Source: Ahrensia sp.
GTDB lineage: Bacteria > Pseudomonadota > Alphaproteobacteria > Rhizobiales > Rhizobiaceae
Direction of reading: 5' to 3'
Length of the DNA: 8,639 bases
Assembly: GCA_024639025.1 (NCBI GenBank)
Contig: JAHEJF010000052.1
Location: forward strand, 1 to 8,639
The position numbers and the translations under genes are program-made. The stretch's first letter is position 1. Each line of letters begins with the position of its first letter. This document shows positions 1 to 7,660 of the stretch, one piece after another. The notes below the pieces were generated by a model. That model made no database searches. It saw only the letters and a program-made list of their open reading frames with translations, and was not told where the DNA came from.

Positions 1-962
1 AGAACCAGACCTCGGTTACCACGGTGGCCGCTTCCGATCCGGACCTGCCGCCTGACACGCTGACCTATACGCTGGTTGGCGGCGCGGACCAGGCCCTGTT
101 CTCGATCACGGCCGGTGGCGTTCTGACCTTCAACACCGCGCCGGACTTTGAAACGCCGGGCGATGCAGACCTTGATGGTGTCTATGAAGTGACGGTGCAG
201 GTGGATGATGGCAATGGCGGCATCGACACTCAGTTGTTGCTGATCGTAGTCGATGCACAGGGTGGAGGCGTCAATGATCCAGGTGGTGGAGATGGACCAC
301 CCGATGTTTCGGACCCAGAACCACTTCCAGAGCTTGATCCTGAACTAGAAATTGATCCTCCTGTGCCAGGTGAAGAACCAGTGAGTGACGACTTTGAAGT
401 GGAAGAAGTGATCGAACCGGCCCCTCCGGGTGACGAGGAGCCAAAACCCGACGAAAAACCTGCACAAACAGACAATCGGAAACCTGCGACAGATCCTGAA
501 GAAACCATGGTGGCGTTGGCAGAGATATCTCCACCGTCTGCCGGAGTCGGTGGTGGCGTTCCTGATTTGCAAACGACCATTACGGATGAGCCGGGTACTC
601 CCCGAATTGAGCTTGATCTCAACAATTTGAACCAAACAGCATTGTGGGAAGCTCTAGACAGAACTGCTGCTGATATGGACAAGAAGGCAGAGTTACTTGG
701 GCTCGAATTGCATGAAGTGGTTGTCGGATCGGGAAGTGCGCTGACCGCAGGATTTGTTGCGTGGATACTGCGGGGCAGTGCTCTGGCAAGCTCGCTCTTG
801 GCAACGCTGCCAGCCTGGCAGCGCTTTGACCCCATCGTGATCTTTATAACACGCGATACAGGTGAGACGGAGCTTGATCAGATAGAGGAAAAGCTCGGTG
901 CCAAACTCGTCGCCTCCGTGCAGGCCTTGCGTCAACAAGGAGCGGTTGCTGTCCCATGTTGA
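1..962 (+). CDS. C-terminal part of giant cadherin-like repeat surface protein with membrane anchor (5' end outside window)
   Basis: The reading frame is open from the left edge (first full codon at base 3) and ends at TGA 960-962, giving 319 visible residues; the true start lies upstream. Counting from the first codon, residues 1 to about 84 form one cadherin-type repeat, with Ca-binding-like motifs (SDPDLPPDTLTY, DADLDGVYEVTVQVDDGNGG) typical of tandem cadherin/VCBS-like repeats in giant bacterial adhesins. Residues about 85-170 are a Gly-, then Pro/Asp/Glu-rich linker of low complexity, probably an extended spacer. Residues about 205-240 are predicted helical and charged. Residues about 238-271 are hydrophobic and rich in Gly, Ala and Ser (GSGSALTAGFVAWILRGSAL, then LPAWQRFDP), which I read as a membrane segment. 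A 45-residue tail ends in Cys. From memory, similar C-termini occur in giant repeat proteins next to HlyD/M50 genes, but I could not verify this. Cell attachment is inferred. GC falls from about 62% in the repeat (1-240) to about 50% in the linker. The gene overlaps the next one by 7 bases. Confidence 0.8.
   Translation, partial: NQTSVTTVAASDPDLPPDTLTYTLVGGADQALFSITAGGVLTFNTAPDFETPGDADLDGVYEVTVQVDDGNGGIDTQLLLIVVDAQGGGVNDPGGGDGPPDVSDPEPLPELDPELEIDPPVPGEEPVSDDFEVEEVIEPAPPGDEEPKPDEKPAQTDNRKPATDPEETMVALAEISPPSAGVGGGVPDLQTTITDEPGTPRIELDLNNLNQTALWEALDRTAADMDKKAELLGLELHEVVVGSGSALTAGFVAWILRGSALASSLLATLPAWQRFDPIVIFITRDTGETELDQIEEKLGAKLVASVQALRQQGAVAVPC
937..942 (+). promoter_or_regulatory. Shine-Dalgarno candidate for the GGDEF/EAL gene, unusually far from its start
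   Basis: AAGGAG lies inside the end of the repeat-protein gene, 13 bases before the ATG at 956. That is longer than the usual 5-9 base spacing. No closer in-frame start codon exists between the two, so ATG 956 remains the best start. Initiation probably relies partly on ribosomes terminating at the overlapping TGA (ATGTTGA, 956-962). Confidence 0.45.
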
Positions 963-3900
963 AAAAAATATCCCCAATCATTCGACTGACTGTGGGCGTT
1001 ACAGCATTGACCCTCAGCATAGCGCTGGCTGCAGAGTTTTTTGGCCTGTTTCCAGATGTCATGAAGGAAAAACTGCACGCACGATCCCGCGTCGCGGAAG
1101 CACTGACAATTCAGATTTCAACTGCAGCGGCAAGGGACGACAAGGAAGCAATTGAACAGACCATTGCAGCTGTGGTGACTCGTGATCCATCAATTTTGTC
1201 TGTTGCGGTCCGACGCAGCAATGGCTCCTTGCTTGTGGGCACAGATGATCACTCCGATGTTTGGCAAGAACCTGAAAACGGTGTCTCCACGCCATCCAGC
1301 GTTCAAGTTCCACTATTTGACGGCGAGCGATACTGGGGCCGGGTCGAGATCGCATTTTCCGAACTTGATCCTGCATATTCGGCGATCGGATTTTCCAGCA
1401 ACACGCTCAAGCTATTTGCGTTCTTTGGATTCTTCGGACTGGCTCTCTATTATATTTTGTTGAAACGCTCACTGCGTCAGTTGGACCCCGGCAAGGTGGT
1501 GCCTGCAAGAGTACAGGCTGCTTTTGACACGCTGGACGAGGGAGTCGTGATTATTGATGAAAAGGAGCAGATACTGCTCATAAATCAATCGATGTCAGAC
1601 CTATTTGGAAAAGTTCCCGAGCAAGTGGTTGGTGAGCGTTTGAGTGAATTTCAATGGCGGCATTGGGAGAAGGATGCAGCCAATGTTGGCTTCCCGTGGC
1701 GAACGGCAATTACCGAGAAGAAGACGTCCGTACTGATTCCAATGGGTATTCGCATGCCGGACAGTCGAATCAAGAGCTTCAATGTCAATGCATCTTGCAT
1801 CATTGACGAGGGTGGAAAAACCAGTGGAGCAATTGTCACCTTCAGCGATGTGACCATTCTTGAAAAGCAAAATGCCGACTTGGAAATGGCGGTGAAGAAA
1901 CTCATCGTGGCCGAGGAAGATCTGGTACAGCAGAACCTGGAACTCCAGTATCTTGCAAACCACGATCCAATGACGGGTTGTCTGAACCGCCGAAACTTGT
2001 TTGCGCAATTCAAGCATTTGATGGGCAGTGCTGTTACCGGGAATAGTGGCCTGGCCTGCCTGATGGTGGATATCGATAATTTCAAGAGCATAAATGATCG
2101 CTACGGCCATGCGGTCGGAGATGATGTTATTGTTGGTGTCGCTAAGACACTTTCGTCGTGCTGTCGGAGCGAGGACTTGATCGGTAGATACGGAGGTGAG
2201 GAGTTTTGTGTTGTTCTGGAGGGGCTGGATCATCAGCAAGCCGAAGCGTTTGCAGAAAAGCTAAGGATCAGTGTCCTTGAAAAATCACATACCTGGCTGC
2301 AGCAAGGCAACACAGTGTCCGTCAGTATAGGTGTATCAGCAATTGAAGACGGCGCTGAGTCTCCCGATGAACTGGTAAATCAAGCCGATATGGCCCTTTA
2401 TGAAGCCAAGACAGCAGGACGTAATTGTGTTGTCGGCTGGCATGCAATGCAGGATCAGCCCGATGCGCAAGCCAAGAAATCGGCTGCTTCCAAAAAGGCC
2501 AGAAACAAAGACCGCGTGAAGACAACGGAGCCTCCGCTAACCCTCGGCGAATCGCCTTACCAATTTGGAGCGCTCGAGAGGCCCCAGACCAATCCTGTAC
2601 CTAACTTGGATCCGCTTACCGGACTGCCGACAATGGCAATCTTTGAGGACCGGCTCAGCCACGCCATTCTACGCGCCGAGCGAGAGAACCAGAATGTGGC
2701 GGTTTTGAGTATTTCGGTGGACACTGCAGACCAGGTTGCCGAAGCGTTTGGAGCGCGGGAAGCGGAGCAAATTGTTAAGAGAGCGAGTGAAGTTCTGTCA
2801 AAACTGCTTCGCCGCACAGACACCATTTCGCTGCTGGGTGGGCGCGATCGGATAATTTCGTTTTCGAGATCAGGCACAAGCCGCTTTCTGGTTGAAATTT
2901 CGCAGCTCGACGATATCGCTTCGGTGACCTGGATCGTTAAAAGGATTCTGGACTATTTTTCAGAACCTTGTGAAGTTGATGGAATTAAACACCTACTGAA
3001 ATGCACAATCGGAGTAGGAACTTACCCGGATGATGGTGCCGACTGCCATACGCTTATTCGCCATGCTAATTTGGCACAAGCGCGCGCACTGAAGGAGAAC
3101 GGTATCAATAGTTTCCGATTCTTCTCCAAAGATATGGGGGAATCGGTAAAAGAGCTGCTCCGCCTCGAAGCACGTACACGCGATGCGCTGGAAGCCAGTG
3201 AATTCTCACTGCATTATCAACCGATCATCCGTCTCGACACGGGCCAGGTCGCCGCAGCTGAAGCGTTGCTTCGTTGCAGCAATCAACAGCTCAAGGACGT
3301 ACCCATTCAAATGTTGATCAACGTTGCCGAGCAGACCGGGCTCATGAACAAACTGGGCGACTGGATCGTTCAGACCGCCACCGCGCAGATGCAGAAATGG
3401 GCGCATGACGGCATCAATCTTCCAATGTTGTCTATCAATATTTCTGGCAAGCAGATTGGGAATCCAGAAGTAACAAGCAAGCTGGCAGACCAGATATTGG
3501 AGAGCGGCTGCAAGCCCTCTTCAATTCAACTTGAGATAACTGAGACGGCGTATATGAGGGATATTGAGGTTGCCGGAAATACTTTGAAGAACCTGCAAAA
3601 AATAGGTGTGCAGATTGCGCTCGACGATTTTGGAACCGGTCATTCATCACTGTCCTACATTCAGAAACTGAGCCCCGACGCCATAAAAATTGATCGCAGT
3701 TTCGTTGACGGTATCAATGTGAGCCATGCAAATGAAGCGATGGTTGCCGCGGTCATTGAAATGTCCACTCGGCTTGGTCTCCGTGTTGTTGCCGAAGGTG
3801 TTGAATCCGAGGATCAGATCGCGGTTCTGCAAGAGCTCAGTTGCTCCGAAATTCAAGGTTACTACATATCTCCACCCATGCCGTCGGATGTCTTTGTCGA

Positions 3901-3973
3901 CTGGTTAAGGTTATTTCAGGGAGAAACGAGTCCGTCTCAAACTGCACAAAAGACAAAAGCTGGCAGAGCATAA
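956..3973 (+). CDS. Membrane sensor diguanylate cyclase/phosphodiesterase (PAS-GGDEF-degenerate GGDEF-EAL)
   Basis: This 1005-residue inner-membrane protein is predicted to make and break cyclic di-GMP. TM1 is at residues about 8-32, a periplasmic sensor region at about 33-148, TM2 at about 149-169, a PAS-like domain at about 185-300 and a coiled-coil linker at about 300-332. The first GGDEF domain (about 333-495) looks active: GGEEF at 413-417, metal/substrate residues in DIDNFKSIND (372-381), and an inhibitory RxxD site (RSED, 404-407) correctly spaced before it. After a Lys/Ala-rich linker (about 500-525), a second GGDEF-like domain (about 548-722) has GGRDR at 628-632 in place of the motif and should be catalytically dead. 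The EAL domain (about 735-985) keeps the known catalytic set: EALLR at 769, N828, ITE with E863, DDFGTG at 890-895, K911, AEGVE with E947 and Q967. Which activity dominates cannot be read from sequence. The gene overlaps the giant repeat-protein gene by 7 bases, so the two are probably co-transcribed, which suggests control of adhesion or export of that protein. The periplasmic ligand is unknown. Confidence 0.93.
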   Translation: MLKKISPIIRLTVGVTALTLSIALAAEFFGLFPDVMKEKLHARSRVAEALTIQISTAAARDDKEAIEQTIAAVVTRDPSILSVAVRRSNGSLLVGTDDHSDVWQEPENGVSTPSSVQVPLFDGERYWGRVEIAFSELDPAYSAIGFSSNTLKLFAFFGFFGLALYYILLKRSLRQLDPGKVVPARVQAAFDTLDEGVVIIDEKEQILLINQSMSDLFGKVPEQVVGERLSEFQWRHWEKDAANVGFPWRTAITEKKTSVLIPMGIRMPDSRIKSFNVNASCIIDEGGKTSGAIVTFSDVTILEKQNADLEMAVKKLIVAEEDLVQQNLELQYLANHDPMTGCLNRRNLFAQFKHLMGSAVTGNSGLACLMVDIDNFKSINDRYGHAVGDDVIVGVAKTLSSCCRSEDLIGRYGGEEFCVVLEGLDHQQAEAFAEKLRISVLEKSHTWLQQGNTVSVSIGVSAIEDGAESPDELVNQADMALYEAKTAGRNCVVGWHAMQDQPDAQAKKSAASKKARNKDRVKTTEPPLTLGESPYQFGALERPQTNPVPNLDPLTGLPTMAIFEDRLSHAILRAERENQNVAVLSISVDTADQVAEAFGAREAEQIVKRASEVLSKLLRRTDTISLLGGRDRIISFSRSGTSRFLVEISQLDDIASVTWIVKRILDYFSEPCEVDGIKHLLKCTIGVGTYPDDGADCHTLIRHANLAQARALKENGINSFRFFSKDMGESVKELLRLEARTRDALEASEFSLHYQPIIRLDTGQVAAAEALLRCSNQQLKDVPIQMLINVAEQTGLMNKLGDWIVQTATAQMQKWAHDGINLPMLSINISGKQIGNPEVTSKLADQILESGCKPSSIQLEITETAYMRDIEVAGNTLKNLQKIGVQIALDDFGTGHSSLSYIQKLSPDAIKIDRSFVDGINVSHANEAMVAAVIEMSTRLGLRVVAEGVESEDQIAVLQELSCSEIQGYYISPPMPSDVFVDWLRLFQGETSPSQTAQKTKAGRA

Positions 3974-4076
3974 TCGTCCAGCCTACGAGCTGGCCACCGC
4001 GCCAATGCGGGTCGAACGAGATTTGAACCAGCGAGCCAGGAAACTACTTACGGACTCATTGCATCACGAAAAATCG
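3974..4076. other. Convergent intergenic gap; no strong terminator seen
   Basis: These 103 bases separate the stop codons of two converging gene groups. A small inverted repeat, CCAGC-6 bases-GCTGG (3978-3993), follows the GGDEF/EAL stop directly, and an overlapping TGGC/GCCA pair lies at 3991-4004. Neither is followed by a T-run, so a classical intrinsic terminator is not supported on the plus strand. On the minus strand only a very short CGA-TTTT-TCG hairpin is visible near 4070. I see no convincing gene here. Confidence 0.4.
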
Positions 4077-6203
4077 CTAGAAAACGCTTTCTCGAACCAG
4101 TACTTTCGCAATCTGGCGCCAGAACTTCATCGCGATGCTTTGTCCCTTACCGTTCAACAAGACCGAGCCACGGATAACTTGTTGGGGATCATGAATCGCC
4201 TCGGTGGGTTTAAATTCTATTTGGAATTGTGGGGATACAGGCGCGGCATTGTTGTCAGACATGCTTGTTAGCGCTATGGGGCCACCGCTTTGTTCAAGAA
4301 GTTCATCTATCTCAATTGTCGTGCTGCTGGCTACCGATGTATTTGTCAGCCTGACTTCAAATTTCGGCCTGGATAGGTCTTCGGGAACAAATACTCCAGT
4401 AGCACCAGATCGAAGTCTGTCGATTTGGTCGTCTCTGATATAGCCTCTTGCAATATGTTCGGATTGACTGGAAATCAGCGCAATAAGTGTATTGTTACCC
4501 AGCCAGCGTCCTGCGTGAAGGTTCTCTTCCAATTGAACCACACGACCAGAGACAGGTGTGCGAACCACAAGCTCGCTGTCCATTTGCTCAAGTCCAGACA
4601 GTTGTCCTGACCGAGAGAAGAACTCGCGCTGAAGCACAATATTCTCGGCTCTAACAGATTTGTCAGCTGCGCTCTGGACCAACTGCAGCTTGATCTTTGC
4701 CACCTCTATACGTGCAGCTTCAATCTGGCTTTGAAGTCGCGGTACCTCCATAATCATTATTGGGTCGCCTGCCTCGACGAACTGACCTCGCTGCGCAATC
4801 AAACTGACAATCTTTGCCGGACGAGGTGGGTAGACCTGAGCGAGATCAGACGGCTGCAACACAGCCGGCAAGCGTAGGGTCGTCGACCAGGGTGCTAAGA
4901 AACCAGCAACAATCAGTGTGACAATTGCGACGGAGAATAGGGCCCGCTTGGCAGAAAAATGAGTACGGACAATTGTGGTCCACTCACGAATTTCTTGAAA
5001 AAGAGGTGACAATAGCAAAAGCCAGATTTCCAAAGCGAATAACAAGATTCCTAAGGCCTTGAACGTGTATTGGTATACGACAAACACAATCGCAGTGAAT
5101 ATAACCAGCCGGTAAATCCACGTACCTAAGGCATAGCAAATGAAGAAGGTGGCCGTTCGCTTTGTAAGGTTTTCTGGAGCCTGAATGCCATGTGCAAACA
5201 ATAATTGGCGCACAAACCATCGTGTATATGCAAATGAACGGGATTGCAGATTTTCCGCTCCGCCAATGTCCGATAGAATGTAGTAGCCATCGAACTTCAT
5301 GAATGGATTTAGGTTGATGCCGATACTTATTATCCAGCTTGTTGTCGCCAATACAAGGACGCTGTCCCGCACCAGACCAGGCTCCAGGAAAGCCCAAGTA
5401 AAGGTCGCCAAGCTCGCGACAAGCAATTCTGCAATAATGCCCGCGCTGCTAACAAGGATGCGTTGTTTGCGGCTGGACAATCGCCAAGTGTCGCTAATGT
5501 CCGTGTAAAAAACCGGAACAAATACCATGAACGCTATGCCCATGGTCGCAACGCGGCATCCCACTTTGGTCGCTGCATAAGCGTGGCCAAATTCATGCAC
5601 AAGCTTGACAAAAAGCAACGCGATCAAAAAGCCAATAGTGCTTTGCAAACTAAAAAGCTCTGACAGAGCTTGAGTAAAGGCGGGCAGCTCTCTGCTGACC
5701 AGATAGAGGCCCGTCAGGCCGAAGAAGAATATTAGCCAAAGCCCAATTGGGGAATAGATGGGTTTTACAAAGGGTTCTGTCGCAGCAAGAAAACGGGATG
5801 GTTTGATCAACGGTACTCTGAAAAACAAATGCCCACGAATAAGCTTGCCTATCAAAGGCTTCCTGGCAGCTTCTGCTTTCTGGTCCAATTGTCGCCAATT
5901 GTTTTGCTGATGGGTTTGAAGCAGGCAGGCTTCGTTCAAAAAGTTATAGAGTTTTGCGACATCTTGTTCTTCAATGCTCAAATTGAGCATCGATTTGGCA
6001 CTGGCTATCAGTTCATCGGCAGTCATTCCACCCTGCCATAGTGACATCAGGCGCCGGGTTTGAGCGTTAACACGAAAATACCGGTGCTGAAGTGGATCAT
6101 ATATGGTCCATTCTTGCCCATGAGAGGCGCGCACATCGCTGGGAAAAAACTGAATATCTTGCCTCAATCCTGGAATTTCGATCTTTTCCATGATTGCTAC
6201 CAT
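4077..6203 (-). CDS. PqqD-like / M50 site-2 zinc protease / HlyD-type adaptor fusion protein
   Basis: A multi-domain inner-membrane protein of about 708 residues, counted from ATG 6203. Residues about 8-100 resemble the PqqD-like winged-helix fold (WTIYDPLQHRYFRVNAQTRR, then a helical part), which in peptide-modification systems binds the substrate peptide. Several TM helices follow from about 150 to 438. The zinc site is intact: HEFGH at about 203-207 with its catalytic Glu, and NLNPFMKFDGYYIL at about 297-310, giving the third ligand Asp at about 305. Both are M50/site-2 protease hallmarks. The C-terminal third is HlyD-like: two half barrel-sandwich motifs (about 441-487 and 545-577, the second containing RTPVSGRVV) flank a short coiled-coil hairpin, followed by a beta-barrel-like region, probably periplasmic. 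The start is uncertain: GTG 6212, ATG 6203 and ATG 6191 are all in frame with only weak Shine-Dalgarno matches. ATG 6203 overlaps the upstream TAG by 7 bases (ATGGTAG), which fits coupling. It is the last gene of the visible operon. Proteolysis of, or a conduit role for, the nearby giant protein is inference. Confidence 0.9.
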   Translation of the reverse strand: MVAIMEKIEIPGLRQDIQFFPSDVRASHGQEWTIYDPLQHRYFRVNAQTRRLMSLWQGGMTADELIASAKSMLNLSIEEQDVAKLYNFLNEACLLQTHQQNNWRQLDQKAEAARKPLIGKLIRGHLFFRVPLIKPSRFLAATEPFVKPIYSPIGLWLIFFFGLTGLYLVSRELPAFTQALSELFSLQSTIGFLIALLFVKLVHEFGHAYAATKVGCRVATMGIAFMVFVPVFYTDISDTWRLSSRKQRILVSSAGIIAELLVASLATFTWAFLEPGLVRDSVLVLATTSWIISIGINLNPFMKFDGYYILSDIGGAENLQSRSFAYTRWFVRQLLFAHGIQAPENLTKRTATFFICYALGTWIYRLVIFTAIVFVVYQYTFKALGILLFALEIWLLLLSPLFQEIREWTTIVRTHFSAKRALFSVAIVTLIVAGFLAPWSTTLRLPAVLQPSDLAQVYPPRPAKIVSLIAQRGQFVEAGDPIMIMEVPRLQSQIEAARIEVAKIKLQLVQSAADKSVRAENIVLQREFFSRSGQLSGLEQMDSELVVRTPVSGRVVQLEENLHAGRWLGNNTLIALISSQSEHIARGYIRDDQIDRLRSGATGVFVPEDLSRPKFEVRLTNTSVASSTTIEIDELLEQSGGPIALTSMSDNNAAPVSPQFQIEFKPTEAIHDPQQVIRGSVLLNGKGQSIAMKFWRQIAKVLVRESVF

Positions 6204-7660
6204 CCCAACCACTGTCGGACAGAAGTCAAAGGTCGGCGGAACAGATACATGAACAGTGGTACGGTCTTGCCATAGAGCTGTGCTGAGCCCTGGATACCCA
6301 ATCTCGGTATTGCCCCACCATCATCTGCCAGCCTTGCAGTTATCGCATATGCAAGGCTGCCATCAGCGATCGGCGCTGCACGGTAATTGGCATATTCAAC
6401 CACTGCATCGCGAGGCACCAATGGATCGGAATCAAGGAACAATTTGACCTTGGCTCCTTCTTCCAAAAGAATTGAATCGCTGACATGAAGATTGATCCTC
6501 ACCATTACCTTTTCCGGATCGGCAATAGACATGAGTTGCTCACCGATACTGACCGGTTTCCCCAACAGAGATTGCCGTTCAGCGAACACAGCCACGCCAG
6601 AACGGTCTGAACGCATTACCGTTTCTTCAGACTGGTCTTTTGCCAGCTTGAGTTGAGCTTCTTTCAGCGACAATTCTGCTATTGCAAGCCCCAGTTCCTG
6701 TCGGCCTTGCTCACCCTCGAATGCCATCTGGTTGGCCTTTTTCAGTTTCGCCCTGCTGACCTCAACTTCGTTTCGAGCGATCTCCAACCGGTTTTTGAGC
6801 AACGTGTCAGAGAAGCGCAGGACAGGTTGTCCCTCATTCACTGGCTGACCCGGTTCAACTAGAACATCTTCTATGACGCCCTCCAGCGGGGAGGTGATTA
6901 TCAAGGGTTGTTGAGCCACGACCTCGAAAGGCGCAAGGGACTTCATGGAGACTGGAAATGCCATCAAGGCACATGCCAATGCGAACGCCGCCAGAAATGC
7001 TTTCCTTGATTTCCACAGCGGCTTCTTATGTGGCATGCTAAATTTGGCAGCCAATATCTGGAACGCCAATGAGTAGCTGATTGAAGCGCTGATTTGGTTG
7101 GCGATGATCCTGTTATGCTCTTGCCATGCCATTTCACGTGCGAGCAACATGCCACCCAGCGCGAATCCTTCAACGGTTTTGAAGGGAACCCACATCAGGT
7201 ACCTAAATGGATAGTTCGCAATCGACGATGTTGGCACCTTGGATGCTGAAACTGTCGAAAACTCGTGCAGCGAATCCAGGCGTTCCGAAATTCCCAGTTC
7301 ACCCACAATTCTTTCAATCTCATCGATGAAGGGAACTGTACGGTTGACGTTTGGCAGCCCGGACACGGCTTCGATCTTAGGTTTTTCAGTTCTCGAGAAG
7401 ACAAATACTTGCCGGGCGCCCGTTAATTTGCCCACTTCATTGGCGATAGCCAGCCGCACTTGTTCAATTGTATTGGCATCACGAAGTTGGGTATGAAAGT
7501 CCAGAAGCAAGCTCAGCCCTGAATCCTCCTCATCACCGGGCGCGCCTTTTGTGCTTACGCTTGCTCGATTGACACTCGGAGGTCTCAACGGCTTGGTCGG
7601 GGGCTTTGTCCTTGCACCCGAGTGTTTTCCAAAACCAAGCGTTGGTGACGGCGCTGACAT
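6197..7660 (-). CDS. GAF-domain HlyD-family inner-membrane adaptor
   Basis: A 487-residue membrane-fusion-type protein with a long cytoplasmic N-terminus. Residues about 1-48 are a basic, Pro/Ser-rich disordered stretch. Residues about 49-205 read as a GAF-like sensory domain: a leading helix with QLRDANTIEQVRLAIANEVG, then RQVFVFSR and a later strand/helix pair around MWVPFKTVEGFALGGMLLA. One TM helix follows at about 219-238. The periplasmic part has the HlyD plan: first half barrel-sandwich at about 245-285 (ITSPLEGVIEDVLVEPGQPV), coiled-coil hairpin at about 286-348, second half at about 350-382 (RSDRSGVAVFAERQ), and a beta-barrel at about 383-465. In the HlyD family this part bridges the inner membrane to a TolC-type channel. 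A cytoplasmic GAF domain is unusual in HlyD adaptors and suggests export is gated by a cytoplasmic signal; the ligand is unknown. The start is ATG 7660, sharing one base with the upstream stop (TGATG). The Shine-Dalgarno is poor, so translational coupling is likely. The end overlaps the M50 gene. Confidence 0.88.
   Translation of the reverse strand: MSAPSPTLGFGKHSGARTKPPTKPLRPPSVNRASVSTKGAPGDEEDSGLSLLLDFHTQLRDANTIEQVRLAIANEVGKLTGARQVFVFSRTEKPKIEAVSGLPNVNRTVPFIDEIERIVGELGISERLDSLHEFSTVSASKVPTSSIANYPFRYLMWVPFKTVEGFALGGMLLAREMAWQEHNRIIANQISASISYSLAFQILAAKFSMPHKKPLWKSRKAFLAAFALACALMAFPVSMKSLAPFEVVAQQPLIITSPLEGVIEDVLVEPGQPVNEGQPVLRFSDTLLKNRLEIARNEVEVSRAKLKKANQMAFEGEQGRQELGLAIAELSLKEAQLKLAKDQSEETVMRSDRSGVAVFAERQSLLGKPVSIGEQLMSIADPEKVMVRINLHVSDSILLEEGAKVKLFLDSDPLVPRDAVVEYANYRAAPIADGSLAYAITARLADDGGAIPRLGIQGSAQLYGKTVPLFMYLFRRPLTSVRQWLGW

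Noticed and set aside
230..835. 201-codon minus-strand open frame rich in Ser/Gly/Pro
   Set aside because: It is antisense to the acidic Pro/Glu linker, and its composition is explained by that gene's codons. No ribosome site or recognisable domain is seen.
1601..2239. 212-codon minus-strand open frame
   Set aside because: It lies wholly opposite the PAS and first GGDEF domains, whose motifs are clear. The antisense product shows no domain.
4005..4045. tRNA-like T-arm on the minus strand (GGTTCAAATC) in the convergent gap
   Set aside because: The putative T-stem has a mismatch and two wobble pairs, and I found no matching acceptor, D or anticodon stems. It looks like chance, though a decayed tRNA fragment or attachment site cannot be fully excluded.
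4005..4271. 88-codon plus-strand open frame starting in the convergent gap
   Set aside because: Most of it is antisense to the well-supported 3' end of the M50 gene, and it has no clear Shine-Dalgarno or domain.
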